Source of the DNA: Clostridiales bacterium
GTDB taxonomy: Bacteria > Bacillota > Clostridia > Oscillospirales > Acutalibacteraceae
NCBI GenBank assembly: GCA_012511485.1
Contig: JAAZFZ010000111.1
Coordinates: 1 to 33,503 of the forward strand
Length of the DNA stretch: 33,503 nt
Direction of reading: 5' to 3'
In this document: piece after piece, positions 1 through 8,985 of the stretch
How the letters are laid out: every line of letters starts with the position of its first letter
How positions within the stretch are numbered: position 1 is the stretch's first letter
Notes under the pieces: model-generated
What the model was told of the DNA's origin: nothing
What the model saw: only the letters and a program-made list of their open reading frames with translations
Databases searched by the model: none
Position numbers and translations under genes: made by a program

Positions 1-3000
1 ATGGTGATAACCCATAATGCCTGCGTTGTAGACACCTCCACCGATTTCAACATCCGAACCGACATTGCAGCCTGTTATTATCACCTTTACATTGTTTCTT
101 CTGTTGTGCTGCCCGAAAATTCCGGAGGCAGAACTGTTATTTGCGCCATTCGAAACGATTTCAGTGTTGCCCAATACATTACAATTCTCAACAGTCATAT
201 CATTGGCTGCAGATGCTGTTCTGGCTAAAATACCTGCCGCAACTGCCCCTTCAATCCTGGAATCGTACAAATTACAGTTGCGGATTGTGCCCAAAAAGGC
301 ACCTGCAAAACCGCCCGTTATGCCGCCCTGTGTATTAGATGTTGCATTCACATTATTAACAGTAGTATTGCTTATTGAGCAGTTTTTTATAATTGAGGAG
401 GAGGTAACTGTAGCACTGCTCACGAAGCCGCCGGCAAAACCGGTCTGAGCTGTGATGCTGCTATTAGATTCCCCTGTTTTATCAAGGCTGACACCGTTTA
501 TTGTCAGAGTACCGACAGCTGTCGTAAGTGTTTGGGTTAAGCTATATAATGCACCAGCCATGCCTACAAGACCACCAACATATTCAGAACCGTTTACGCT
601 TAAATCATTGATGACCACATCCGGCTCAACAGGGTCCTGATTAGAGGCGGCACCGATTTGAAGTGTGCCGCCAGTGCTCACGAAGCTGCCGACTAACCCG
701 CCGACAAATCTTGAGGTTGGGGCAGAAACTGTTGCACCGTTTATTGTTACACCGCTGATTATGCAATGTGAATTATCAACGCCTATAATACCGGCAAATA
801 TGCCTGCGTTTGTGGTCGTAGCAGTAAGGGTTGCATTTGTGATGCTGATATCTGTAAATGAACAATCGCCTTCCATGTAGCCGACAAATATTGAAGAATA
901 GAGCCCGCTACCTGTTGAGGTGATATTGACAAAGTCAAGGTTTGAAAACGAGCAGCCGTTTCCACTCTGGAAAAACGCCACATTTTCATATGACAGAGGG
1001 TTGCCATAAGCATCATTTTCAGGGACGATATTCAGGTTGCTTATTGTGTATTTGCCCCCGCCGGGCTTTTCATCACCGAAGAAGGAGCCTTGAAATGAAG
1101 CGCGTTCGCTAATAGTTTGATAGGTGCCCATGGCTGTGAATTCATAGCCCTCCATGTCAATATCGCCACGGATAACATAATCCTCCTCGTCAAGAGTTGA
1201 ATCCGCAGCTAACTCCGGATAATTCTCATTGAGGAAAATGAGGTCGTCCCTTGTGGAAATGATATATGCATTCAACTCGAGATCCTTTGAAAGGCCGTTT
1301 AGTATATTTATTCTCGCCTTGAGCCCTGTTTGATTGTGAGTAATTGTGACTGTAGTGTTGACAACATCTCCAAGAGCTGAAAAATTAAACCTCAGAACAC
1401 TGTTGTTTGGCCCTTGAAATACGGTGGAAACATTGGACAGCATTGTGTTATCGTAGTCAATTGTCAGGTCTGAGAGCTGAACATTTTCAAAGTATTCAAT
1501 GCCCTGCGGCATATTAAGAGTAACATAGCTCGAACCGCCCGGTGCAACCGAGCCTGCACTTTCGTTGAAAGCCCACTTGACAAAACCTGTTGTTAACGGA
1601 CTGGTAGGCAACAAGGGCTGGACAGAGGTATCATCACTCTTAAAGCTCCAGTAAACATTCGAAATAACAGCTCCTGAAGCAACTGAGCCGAAAATTAAAT
1701 ATTTGAATAGTAAATCGTTGACTAAGCCCGAAGTGAAGCAGTTTGTAATGCGCGCATTGCTGCCCACCGAGCCTATAAAGCCGCCAATGGCGTTTGGTGT
1801 GCCGGGTATAGCACTAAAGCTCTCGCCTTTGAGCATATCGGATTGAGAGCCGCAATCTTCAATAATGCAGACACCACTTGCCCTTCCGGCAAAGCCGCCT
1901 ACATTTGAGCAGGACTTTCGCTCTATTATTACATCTATATCTGTCATGCAATCAGTCAGATAGCAGTTGCCTTCAATTTCATTGAGAAATGAACCTACTT
2001 CCGTTGCGGAAGTCGTCACCTTCCCGTTTGCAGTAGCATAGAGATTCACGTCGGAGAATGTGGCACTGAATGCCTTTCCGAAAATAGCTGATGATATGTT
2101 ACCGTTGAGAGTGATGTCAAGGTTACAAATATAGCCATATCTTAGGTTAGAGGCACTTGTCTTCCATGCCTCCAAGTCACTCGTATTAGAGTCCCTTTTT
2201 CCGTAAACACCTGAAAAGAGAGTTGATATCACAGTCAGTTCATGTCCGTCACCGTTAAGCGTTCCGCTAAAAGCATAGATAATCCAGCCAGAGGGCACAT
2301 TAATGTCTGCTCCCAGTTTAAAATGAGAGTATCTGGCATGTCTTATCAGGTTAAGCTCATTTGAATTTGAAATAATAATCGGGTTTTCATATGTAAGACC
2401 GGCACCCACCTCGGCGGTTAAAGTCTGCAAAACAGTGACCGTAAGCTGTTGTGAAATGACGGTTTCCTGAGCACCGATATCAGTTGGGAATTCGATATTT
2501 ACATTATAATTCACCTGATTCCATGCACCCGGATATGTTCCGGCGTCAATTTCAAATCCGCTTTGAGTTTGAGTTAAACTCATTCCCGTATCGCTGCTTA
2601 CAAGGGAGTAGCCTGCTATGGTGTCAAAGTCAATGCTTGTATTGCCCCATGTCGGGACAACATCTGTTGTTGACACAGGCACATCAGTGTCTTCAACTGC
2701 CACATTGAGTACGCTGACAGCTCTAGTCATACTATTAGTCAGCAACTGGGAATCGCTATAGGCACAGGGATTGCTCCTGCCGCTTATCTCCGCCGACCAG
2801 TAGCAGTTGGTGAGCACTCCGGATGAACCGTTTCTACCTATAACTGCACCGATATCTCTGGGCAGTGAAGGGAGCGAAACGAGCGCATAACAATTCTCAA
2901 CCACAGTGCCTGAAGAAGCCTGGCCGATTATACCGCCCGTTTGAAGATATGTATAGAATGAACCTATATTTTCATTGCCGACCTTACCCGTGGCAATACA

Positions 3001-4419
3001 TTTTGAAATTGGGCTTGTGGATGAGTTTTTGCCCACAATCCCGCCGTATATATTGAGCAAATTATCTGGCTTATAGTAATACATACCGATATCCAGCGCA
3101 CTGCAGTTTACAACTGAGCCTTCGTTTTCAGCAACAATGCCGCCAAAAACCTTCATGCCATACATATTGTAATGGGAGGCTGTCACGCTCTGGGCATTTG
3201 AGATGCGCCCCTGCACCGTGCAGTAGGACACTGTGCCGGCATTATAACCGGAAATGCCACCAACAACGCCACCCTTAGTGAAGTTATTAGTCACAGGAGT
3301 GCCTGTGCCACACATATCTACGCTGCACTTCGTAATAGTGTAGCCCGAATGGTTGTAGCCGGCTATGGCACCCGAATATGTAGAGGACGACTGGTCGTTA
3401 GTCGGGCTCGAAGGTGTTGAAGTGATTTTTATGCCCGAAATTGAAACATCGCTTATTGTGCCTTTGTTTTGCCCCGTTACACAACCTATATATTTTCTGG
3501 TACCTGTAATACTTATTGTGATATTGCTGGCTGTCACCGGGGTATTTGTACCTCCGATTGTGCCGAGGTTTGAGCCGCAAATAATGCCATATCCGGTCGG
3601 TAGCATATAACCTGAACCTATTTCAACGGATTCCGTAGTAATAGTGTTGTTGCCCGTTACCGTCAAGGAGAGGTTATTAAATTCACAGTTTGAGATTGTG
3701 CCGGCATTTTGAACAGCCAAAACTGCGCTGACAGCATTCTGCATATATGAGGTGGTGAGATTGCAGTTGATAAAACTTACATTATCAATTACCGTGTTCG
3801 AGCTCAGATAACCGAAAATGGCAGTGGTACTTCTGCCCTGGCTGGTTACATCCAAACCGCTGATTGTATAGCCGTCGCCGTCAAGTGAAAAGAATACATT
3901 TGACGGGTAACTGACAGCGTCGGCGGGATTCATTGAAATCAGTGAAGTGAAGCCGTAATAGTCCTTAAAATTGTAATCAGGGTTTAGATTGCCGCTGAAG
4001 GTAATCGGAGACAGGTCGATATCTGCAGTCAATTTAAAATACTTATCGGCTGAAGATGTATTATTGATTATAGACTGCATACCGAGAAAATCATCTAAAG
4101 TGTTAATTTGATACGGATTTTGCTGTGTACCCGTTCCCCCATTATAGTCAATAGTCAGGGATTGAACGGAATGTTTGACACGGCCGCCGCCGGTTATGAC
4201 ATTGACACCGTTACGGTCCAACTCTCCGCCCTCGGTTGTTACTTGAGCGCTTGTAGTCTTTTCGGTTTCTGATGTTGTTTTTTTCTCTTTAACTGCGGAG
4301 GTAGCTGTTGAATTCAAATCCTCCGCAGATACAATTATGGAGCTGATTCCGGTTGAAGACAGCAAAACAGATGCCGTTAACAGCATTACCATTAACCTTT
4401 TGACTATCTTTTTCTTCAT
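1..4419 (-). CDS. Giant secreted adhesin-like protein with GLUG-type/beta-helix modules (partial, C-terminus outside window)
   Basis: The reading frame is open from an ATG at 4417-4419 to base 1 with no stop, giving 1473 codons and continuing past the edge. A GGAGG lies 7 nt before the ATG. Residues 1-32 are a signal peptide (MKKKIVKRLMVML start, cleavage likely after VSA). Three similar modules begin near residues 100 (NPYQINTLDDF), 677 (NPIIISNSNEL) and 1050 (AYIISTRDDLIFL). Each has an 'xxLxxDIdl' strand and a 'G.G..i..L' turn, then many short repeats of the kind GGIVGxN...I..C, GGFIG, GGLVG. This is the pattern of GLUG-motif, right-handed beta-helix surface proteins. Residues about 565-675 and 965-1045 look like beta-sandwich linkers rich in Thr/Val. 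It is the last gene seen in the minus-strand locus, 84 nt after the DUF2357-like gene. The surface anchor, if any, is beyond the window. An extracellular adhesin or matrix role is inferred; the ligand is unknown. Confidence 0.85.
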   Translation of the reverse strand, partial: MKKKIVKRLMVMLLTASVLLSSTGISSIIVSAEDLNSTATSAVKEKKTTSETEKTTSAQVTTEGGELDRNGVNVITGGGRVKHSVQSLTIDYNGGTGTQQNPYQINTLDDFLGMQSIINNTSSADKYFKLTADIDLSPITFSGNLNPDYNFKDYYGFTSLISMNPADAVSYPSNVFFSLDGDGYTISGLDVTSQGRSTTAIFGYLSSNTVIDNVSFINCNLTTSYMQNAVSAVLAVQNAGTISNCEFNNLSLTVTGNNTITTESVEIGSGYMLPTGYGIICGSNLGTIGGTNTPVTASNITISITGTRKYIGCVTGQNKGTISDVSISGIKITSTPSSPTNDQSSSTYSGAIAGYNHSGYTITKCSVDMCGTGTPVTNNFTKGGVVGGISGYNAGTVSYCTVQGRISNAQSVTASHYNMYGMKVFGGIVAENEGSVVNCSALDIGMYYYKPDNLLNIYGGIVGKNSSTSPISKCIATGKVGNENIGSFYTYLQTGGIIGQASSGTVVENCYALVSLPSLPRDIGAVIGRNGSSGVLTNCYWSAEISGRSNPCAYSDSQLLTNSMTRAVSVLNVAVEDTDVPVSTTDVVPTWGNTSIDFDTIAGYSLVSSDTGMSLTQTQSGFEIDAGTYPGAWNQVNYNVNIEFPTDIGAQETVISQQLTVTVLQTLTAEVGAGLTYENPIIISNSNELNLIRHARYSHFKLGADINVPSGWIIYAFSGTLNGDGHELTVISTLFSGVYGKRDSNTSDLEAWKTSASNLRYGYICNLDITLNGNISSAIFGKAFSATFSDVNLYATANGKVTTSATEVGSFLNEIEGNCYLTDCMTDIDVIIERKSCSNVGGFAGRASGVCIIEDCGSQSDMLKGESFSAIPGTPNAIGGFIGSVGSNARITNCFTSGLVNDLLFKYLIFGSVASGAVISNVYWSFKSDDTSVQPLLPTSPLTTGFVKWAFNESAGSVAPGGSSYVTLNMPQGIEYFENVQLSDLTIDYDNTMLSNVSTVFQGPNNSVLRFNFSALGDVVNTTVTITHNQTGLKARINILNGLSKDLELNAYIISTRDDLIFLNENYPELAADSTLDEEDYVIRGDIDMEGYEFTAMGTYQTISERASFQGSFFGDEKPGGGKYTISNLNIVPENDAYGNPLSYENVAFFQSGNGCSFSNLDFVNITSTGSGLYSSIFVGYMEGDCSFTDISITNATLTATTTNAGIFAGIIGVDNSHCIISGVTINGATVSAPTSRFVGGLVGSFVSTGGTLQIGAASNQDPVEPDVVINDLSVNGSEYVGGLVGMAGALYSLTQTLTTAVGTLTINGVSLDKTGESNSSITAQTGFAGGFVSSATVTSSSIIKNCSISNTTVNNVNATSNTQGGITGGFAGAFLGTIRNCNLYDSRIEGAVAAGILARTASAANDMTVENCNVLGNTEIVSNGANNSSASGIFGQHNRRNNVKVIITGCNVGSDVEIGGGVYNAGIMGYHH

Positions 4420-4503
4420 TTTGCTACCTCCGGCGAAATAATGTATGTAAAGTATATAAGCTTTACGGATTATTATTGCAGGTTGAGTTTAAATATTGCT
4501 GTT

Positions 4504-6279
4504 TTACCCCACATCATTTGAACTCTTTTTATCCTGCTCTGCTTTTATTTTAGCTATGCGCTCTCTTTCGCGCTGACGCTGCTTTGCCTTTGCAGCTCTT
4601 TCTTTTTCAAGCTGTGCGGCCTTTAGTCTATCAAGGCGTTCCTTTTCACGCTGTTTTGCCTTTGCAGCCCTCTCTTTTTCAAGCTGTGCGGCCTTTTCTC
4701 TGGCAAGGCGTTCCTTTTCACGCTGTTTTGCCTTTGCAGCCCTTTCTTTTTCAAGCTGTGCGGCCTTCTGTCTTTCTATGCGTTCCTTTTCACGCTGCTT
4801 TGCCTTTGCAGCTTTTTCTTCCTCGAGAGCCCTGAGCTTCTCTGCACGCTCTTTTTCCCTTTGAAGCCTTGCTTTCTCTTTGGCTTTTGCAAGCTTCTCT
4901 GCTTCTATTGCCTTCTGCTTCGCTATGCGTGCTCTCTCTCTCTCTTTTGCCGCCTTTTCTTTTGCAAGAGCTTTTTCTTTCTCTTGCTTTGCCTTGAGAG
5001 CGGCCTTCTGTTTTGCTATGCGCTCTTTTTCACGAGCTTTTTCACGGGCAATTCTTGCAGCCTCACGCTCTTTTTTGCGTTTCTCAATTTCTTTCTTACG
5101 CTGAATTTCAGCCTTAATACGAGCTTCAATCGCTGCCTTGCGCGCTTTTTCAGATTCGAGTGCTCTGTTAATTGCAGCCTTAATTCTCTCCTCGCCTGCA
5201 ATTTTCTTCTTGCTTGCTCGCTTAACTTCATCCAGGAAAATTCGCCTGATTTCGACCTCTTCAAGATCATAATCAATCACAAACTCTTCGGCAAGGCGTT
5301 TGAGAATTTTGGGCTTGATTTTGCGCTGCTTGACCTTGCCTTTTATTAACTCCGGATGCAGAGAATTATTTTTAAGCAACATATAATTGACCGCAACCTG
5401 CTTATAAAGCTCGTCACGGGTTTCGTCGGTTACCATTTCATTGCTCTCTTTTGAGACAATTTCATAGCCGACTTCATCATAGGCTGAAATGAACTGCCAA
5501 AGATTAAGGCAAGCCTTGAAGTTCGGATCCTTGCTGATAATATTTGTCCTCATAATGGGAGGGCGCACGGGAGTACATCCGTGTAGCTCATTAATAAATG
5601 AGGAACGCGCAAATTCATTAACAATGCCTTTAATTCTCTCAATTCTCTGAAATGCCGATGCCTGCTTTGTATCTTTAACACTTGAATCAATCTTTTCTTT
5701 TTCCTGTGAGGACTGTGTTGAAATCTCGAGCTTATATGAAATTTTTTCCCTTCCGTTTGCAATATCGCTTTCCATTTTCAGCGATGTCATATTCTCGTTA
5801 TCGGAAAGGCCGAAAAGAACATTATAGCGAGCATCAATGAACCGTTGAAGATTCATCATTAGTGTATAGATAAAACGATTTTCGTATATTTCATAGCTTT
5901 CTTCACGGAATACATTTAGAATCTGGCTGGGAGTAACTCTGTCATCATCGACCCTTGCTATCAAATTTGTATGCTGCGCGAGGTGACGCACCGACTCTGC
6001 GGTTATCTTTCTAGCGCGCTCGATAGGAACTATTTCTTCCTCCTGAACGATAAACTTGCGGGGATTCCTTATTATCGTATCTAAGGGAATAATACATTCT
6101 TCAATTGCATCTACCCAACGCAAATCAATGTTCTTTTCAAAATACTTGCTGAACAATGATAATCTATTATTCCCGCGTTCGGTAACATCAAGGATGTGCT
6201 CATAAAAGTCATTACCTTCCATGAGGGACGATATGCTCTCTTTATATTCGTTATATAAATCCTTGTATGATTTTTCCAT
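4504..6279 (-). CDS. DUF2357/McrC-N-like protein with long charged coiled-coil tail
   Basis: This is a 591-residue soluble protein without a signal peptide. Residues 1-340 form a mixed globular part; the stretch ESYEIYENRFIYTLMMNL near residues 127-144 resembles the conserved 'Y-x-x-EN-x-F' core of the DUF2357 domain found beside McrB-like ATPases. This family call is from memory and only moderately secure. Residues about 350-585 are almost only Lys, Arg, Glu, Ala and Gln and should form one long alpha-helix. It includes three clean 24-residue repeats (AAQLEKERAAKAKQ core) encoded by a 72-bp DNA repeat. No PD-(D/E)xK nuclease motif is visible, unlike true McrC. It lies 34 nt after the AAA+ gene, with a purine-rich site (GAAGGAAGGG) before its ATG. 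It probably partners that ATPase, as McrC-type proteins partner McrB; the helical tail may act as a spacer or scaffold. Confidence 0.75.
   Translation of the reverse strand: MEKSYKDLYNEYKESISSLMEGNDFYEHILDVTERGNNRLSLFSKYFEKNIDLRWVDAIEECIIPLDTIIRNPRKFIVQEEEIVPIERARKITAESVRHLAQHTNLIARVDDDRVTPSQILNVFREESYEIYENRFIYTLMMNLQRFIDARYNVLFGLSDNENMTSLKMESDIANGREKISYKLEISTQSSQEKEKIDSSVKDTKQASAFQRIERIKGIVNEFARSSFINELHGCTPVRPPIMRTNIISKDPNFKACLNLWQFISAYDEVGYEIVSKESNEMVTDETRDELYKQVAVNYMLLKNNSLHPELIKGKVKQRKIKPKILKRLAEEFVIDYDLEEVEIRRIFLDEVKRASKKKIAGEERIKAAINRALESEKARKAAIEARIKAEIQRKKEIEKRKKEREAARIAREKAREKERIAKQKAALKAKQEKEKALAKEKAAKERERARIAKQKAIEAEKLAKAKEKARLQREKERAEKLRALEEEKAAKAKQREKERIERQKAAQLEKERAAKAKQREKERLAREKAAQLEKERAAKAKQREKERLDRLKAAQLEKERAAKAKQRQRERERIAKIKAEQDKKSSNDVG
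4592..4807 (-). repeat. Three tandem 72-bp repeats inside the coiled-coil gene
   Basis: Near-identical units start at 4592, 4664 and 4736 and end at 4807, with degenerate part-copies on both sides. Each encodes 24 residues of the helical tail (core AAQLEKERAAKAKQ). The length is a multiple of three, so loss or gain of a unit would keep the frame and change the tail length. Confidence 0.85.
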
Positions 6280-6313
6280 GTATATAGTCCCTTCCTTCGA
6301 TTGTAGGCATTAT

Positions 6314-7864
6314 TTAGATAAGCTTCTGGAGTCTTTCAAGATAATCCTTGGACTCTTTCATATTCGATTTGCCAAAGTTCTTATTAAGATATGTAATCAA
6401 ACCGCCGATTTCATCACGGATGAATGAAAGGTTGAGTGACTCAAATTTACGCAGAATCTTGTGGCAAAGCAAAAAGTCAAGTCCGTCAATTTCAGTGCCG
6501 CCGCAGCCTACATATGAGGGTATGAAATCGGTTAGCTGCTTTACAATACGGTTACCGAACGCCAAACGGAAATGTTCGATAACATAGTCATCAAGCTCGG
6601 CAAGCTTTCTTAGGCTTTCTTCGGAAACCTTGTATTTGACCTTTGACTCTCTGAACATCTCTTCAAGATGCTTATAGTTGAGTGATAAATTTTCAGTCCA
6701 CGGGGCGTCGAAATACTTACCCTTTGAGTTAATGTCTATCGGAATGGCACGGTCATAAACCTTATCGGTAACTGCGAATGTCGAGTCATCGTTATTGATT
6801 GTGCCGACATACCACATATTTTCGGTAAGTCGGAGCTTGCCGTCAAACGAATGCTTAGGGCCAGTAGGCCAAACAGAGGGTACAAGGCTGTCAACCCACG
6901 CATCACGACTTGGCATTTCAAGAATTGAAAGCATTTCAGCAAAGTAATACTCAACACGGGCGATGTTCATTTCATCAAGGATTGTAACGAAAATATCCTC
7001 TTTATATGTAGCTTCATACATCTTTTTAAGAACTTCCGTTTCATTGAAGCGTTTTGTAAATTCATTGAAGTAACCGAAAAGCTCGGTGCGGTCACGCCAG
7101 GAAGGCTGGACTGATGCAATAGTGGCGTCGTTTTTGAGGAATTTACCAAATGCATAAGGAAGCGAAGTTTTACCGGTACCGGAAATACCCTGAAGGATAA
7201 TGAGCCTTGTTGTGGAAAAGGCGGCCAGGAACAGGCGTATGATTTTATGGTCGTAATACAGCCCCATCCTTGAGCTCGCATAGTTGCGGAACATATCAAC
7301 GATTTCAGGCAATGTAATATCGTTGTTGTAATCGGGCGGCTCATAGTTCTCAAGGGCAAGGTCAACCTGGGTCAGCTTATAGAAACGGCTGAAATCCTCA
7401 TTGGTCGCATCCGTATCTGCGCCCTCGCCTTCCTCTTCGCCCTCCTGAGTCTCATCGATGAACGGGCTTTCACCCGGCCGAAGGCCGAGCTGTGAAACCT
7501 TCATAGCAAGGATTTTCTCCTTCTCGGTTGTGAGCTTTATTACCTCTCTGTTAAGAGTAGCAACTTCGTTAAGAAGTTCTTCCTGGTCTACAACTGTTTT
7601 GTGGAACCTGACATACTTCTTGATAAGAAGAACAATAAGCCAGATTATGCCAGCCAGAACAGCTAAAACAATAATAATGGATAGAATTGCCAAAATCCAT
7701 GTTCCTGCTGAGAATTCGTCTTTCCATTGACTAAAGACATCAATATATTTCGGGATGTTAAAGATATTTTTGATTCCCACACCGATACCTTTAATTATTC
7801 CCCATATGCCCTCAACAAAAAACTGGCTCAAAAAATCTTCCAAGAACTTAATTAGAGCTCCCAT
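6314..7864 (-). CDS. Membrane-tethered McrB-like AAA+ ATPase
   Basis: A 516-residue AAA+ ATPase. Residues 1-50 contain amphipathic or hydrophobic segments, residues 56-81 are a clear transmembrane helix, 90-120 a short coiled coil, and 130-157 an acidic linker (ETQEGEEEGEGADTD). The AAA core follows: Walker A GISGTGKT at 226-233, a SWRDRTELFGYFNE segment at 255-268, Walker B TILDEMN at 294-300 followed by IARVEYYFAEMLS, sensor-1-like GTINNDDST at 354-362 and a DRA motif at 371-373. The LDEMNxARVEYYF and GTxN...DRA signatures are typical of the McrB/MoxR branch. The AAA domain should face the cytoplasm. The ATG is preceded by AAGGTGG at 7 nt. It sits 76 nt after the SipW-type peptidase and directly before the DUF2357-like gene. 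Known McrB proteins are soluble GTP-dependent restriction motors; a membrane anchor and a secretory neighbourhood suggest a different job, which is inference. Confidence 0.85.
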   Translation of the reverse strand: MGALIKFLEDFLSQFFVEGIWGIIKGIGVGIKNIFNIPKYIDVFSQWKDEFSAGTWILAILSIIIVLAVLAGIIWLIVLLIKKYVRFHKTVVDQEELLNEVATLNREVIKLTTEKEKILAMKVSQLGLRPGESPFIDETQEGEEEGEGADTDATNEDFSRFYKLTQVDLALENYEPPDYNNDITLPEIVDMFRNYASSRMGLYYDHKIIRLFLAAFSTTRLIILQGISGTGKTSLPYAFGKFLKNDATIASVQPSWRDRTELFGYFNEFTKRFNETEVLKKMYEATYKEDIFVTILDEMNIARVEYYFAEMLSILEMPSRDAWVDSLVPSVWPTGPKHSFDGKLRLTENMWYVGTINNDDSTFAVTDKVYDRAIPIDINSKGKYFDAPWTENLSLNYKHLEEMFRESKVKYKVSEESLRKLAELDDYVIEHFRLAFGNRIVKQLTDFIPSYVGCGGTEIDGLDFLLCHKILRKFESLNLSFIRDEIGGLITYLNKNFGKSNMKESKDYLERLQKLI

Positions 7865-7940
7865 ACTTAGTCCACCTTCTCAATTTGTTTTTGTAATAAT
7901 ATTGCTATAGTTAACACTAATAAATCCTTAACAGCAACCG

Positions 7941-8693
7941 TTATCCGCCGTTATCTTCAAACGATGTACCTGTCTTCTCCTGCCCGGTTTCTTCTTGCGC
8001 CGGGACTGTCTGCGGTTGTGAATCCGCATTCTGCAGCTTTTGCTGCTGAGCAAGATATTCGGCAATCACCCTATCCTTTTCTTCCTCTGTTTTGGATGCA
8101 ATCTCCTCGAGCGCTCTTTCTTTTTTGCTTTCAATTAATGTAATTATGAATTTATATAGCTGAAAGGCAAACAGTAGTGCAAGCGGAACAACAATGCAGA
8201 CCAAAAAGCCTTTCGGAGAGCTTAGAAAATCCAAAACCATGCCGAGGTTGCTGATTTTTTTGCCTGTCCATAGGCCGACAATATAGTCGGGTGACAGCTC
8301 GTCAACATCTGACTCTTTATTATGGTCGCCTCGAGTAACATAGGTAATTACTGTTTGATTATAAATTTCAAATCGTGTTTCCTTTTTTTCGATAATTCTG
8401 TGAGTGTTGAGAAATCTGCTTTTATTGTCCGGCGAGTATTTCCAGAAGGTGACAACATCACCCTTTTTTAGGGTTTCGGGGTTGCAGTCCATATCAATAA
8501 TGAGGTCGCCCTTCTCAAATACGCCGGACATTGAATCGGACTGAACAGAAAGAAATGAATACCCGAACAGCTTGGGCACTCCGCTATCCCTCGAGGAAAA
8601 CGCCATAACAGTAACGGCAACCGAAAAAATAATTATTATGAAAATTGCAATGTCTCCAAGTACACTTAACGCCTTTCTTGCTTTGTCATTCAT
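7941..8693 (-). CDS. sipW: Signal peptidase I, ER/SipW type (Ser-His-Asp)
   Basis: A 250-residue membrane protease. TM1 spans about residues 10-31. The catalytic serine is S54 in SVQSDSMS. The general base is histidine, H98 in LNTHRII, where bacterial P-type peptidases have lysine. TRGDHN (D123) with nearby D129 supplies the third residue. This Ser-His-Asp arrangement is that of archaeal/ER-type enzymes and of Bacillus SipW, which processes TasA and TapA. TM2 is at about 162-187, followed by a cytosolic charged tail with a short coiled coil and a Gln/Pro/Glu-rich end that is absent from simple SipW proteins. The start is supported by GAGGTG 8 nt upstream. Two TasA-like genes lie directly upstream in the same direction, so they are the likely substrates. 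The symbol reflects family resemblance only. Confidence 0.85.
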   Translation of the reverse strand: MNDKARKALSVLGDIAIFIIIIFSVAVTVMAFSSRDSGVPKLFGYSFLSVQSDSMSGVFEKGDLIIDMDCNPETLKKGDVVTFWKYSPDNKSRFLNTHRIIEKKETRFEIYNQTVITYVTRGDHNKESDVDELSPDYIVGLWTGKKISNLGMVLDFLSSPKGFLVCIVVPLALLFAFQLYKFIITLIESKKERALEEIASKTEEEKDRVIAEYLAQQQKLQNADSQPQTVPAQEETGQEKTGTSFEDNGG

Positions 8694-8721
8694 AGGATTT
8701 ACACCTCATTATTGTTTCAAT

Positions 8722-8944
8722 ATCAAAGGTCATTAAAACTTTGAAAAAGGCTCTCAAAGCATTAATCGCCTTTGATGCCTGCCACGGGCGGCGGCGCCGC
8801 CGCCCGTGAATTTTATTTGTGCAGTAGGAGCCATTCATAAACGGCCCCAAAGTTAGCTAACAACGAGGGCGATTTATGAACCGCCCCTACCAAAGAGAAT
8901 GGGGAGATTGGGGAGTTGTATGGGGCGGGGCGACCGCCCCATAC
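8722..8944. repeat. Cluster of four intergenic inverted repeats, including a 26-bp perfect palindrome
   Basis: The 292-bp gap between the TasA-like gene and the SipW-type gene is mostly inverted repeats. (1) 8722-8776: arms ATCAAAGG/CCTTTGAT with a nested CTTTGA/TCAAAG stem. (2) 8783-8808: a 26-bp perfect palindrome centred on GGCGCC, all G/C except its outer A and T. (3) 8824-8890: GTAGG plus TTCATAAA arms pairing with TTTATGAA and CCTAC, enclosing the palindrome GTTAGCTAAC at 8852-8861. (4) 8918-8944: an 11-bp perfect stem GTATGGGGCGG with a 5-nt loop. The GC-rich arms stand out from the AT-rich flanks. They resemble dispersed palindromic (REP/MITE-like) units of Clostridia, and could also shape the transcript between the two genes. 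Confidence 0.8.
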
Positions 8945-8985
8945 TAATTTCAATAATTTGCAAAAAATCTTTACTTTGATTTAAC

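Noticed and set aside
1..1016. Short plus- and minus-strand frames within the left 1 kb
   Set aside because: The continuous minus-strand adhesin frame explains this region; the short frames lack binding sites and family resemblance.
4592..4807. The regular 72-bp units as a CRISPR array
   Set aside because: There are no distinct spacers; the units are contiguous, in frame and encode the coiled-coil tail.
4861..5349. Plus-strand frames rich in Phe, Leu and Cys opposite the coiled-coil gene
   Set aside because: They are reverse-strand shadows of Lys/Glu/Ala/Arg codons of the charged helix.
6314..7864. The AAA+ and DUF2357-like pair as a standard McrBC restriction system
   Set aside because: No nuclease motif, no DNA-binding N-terminus on the ATPase, a transmembrane anchor, and no methylase or other defence gene nearby. 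It is kept as an alternative only.
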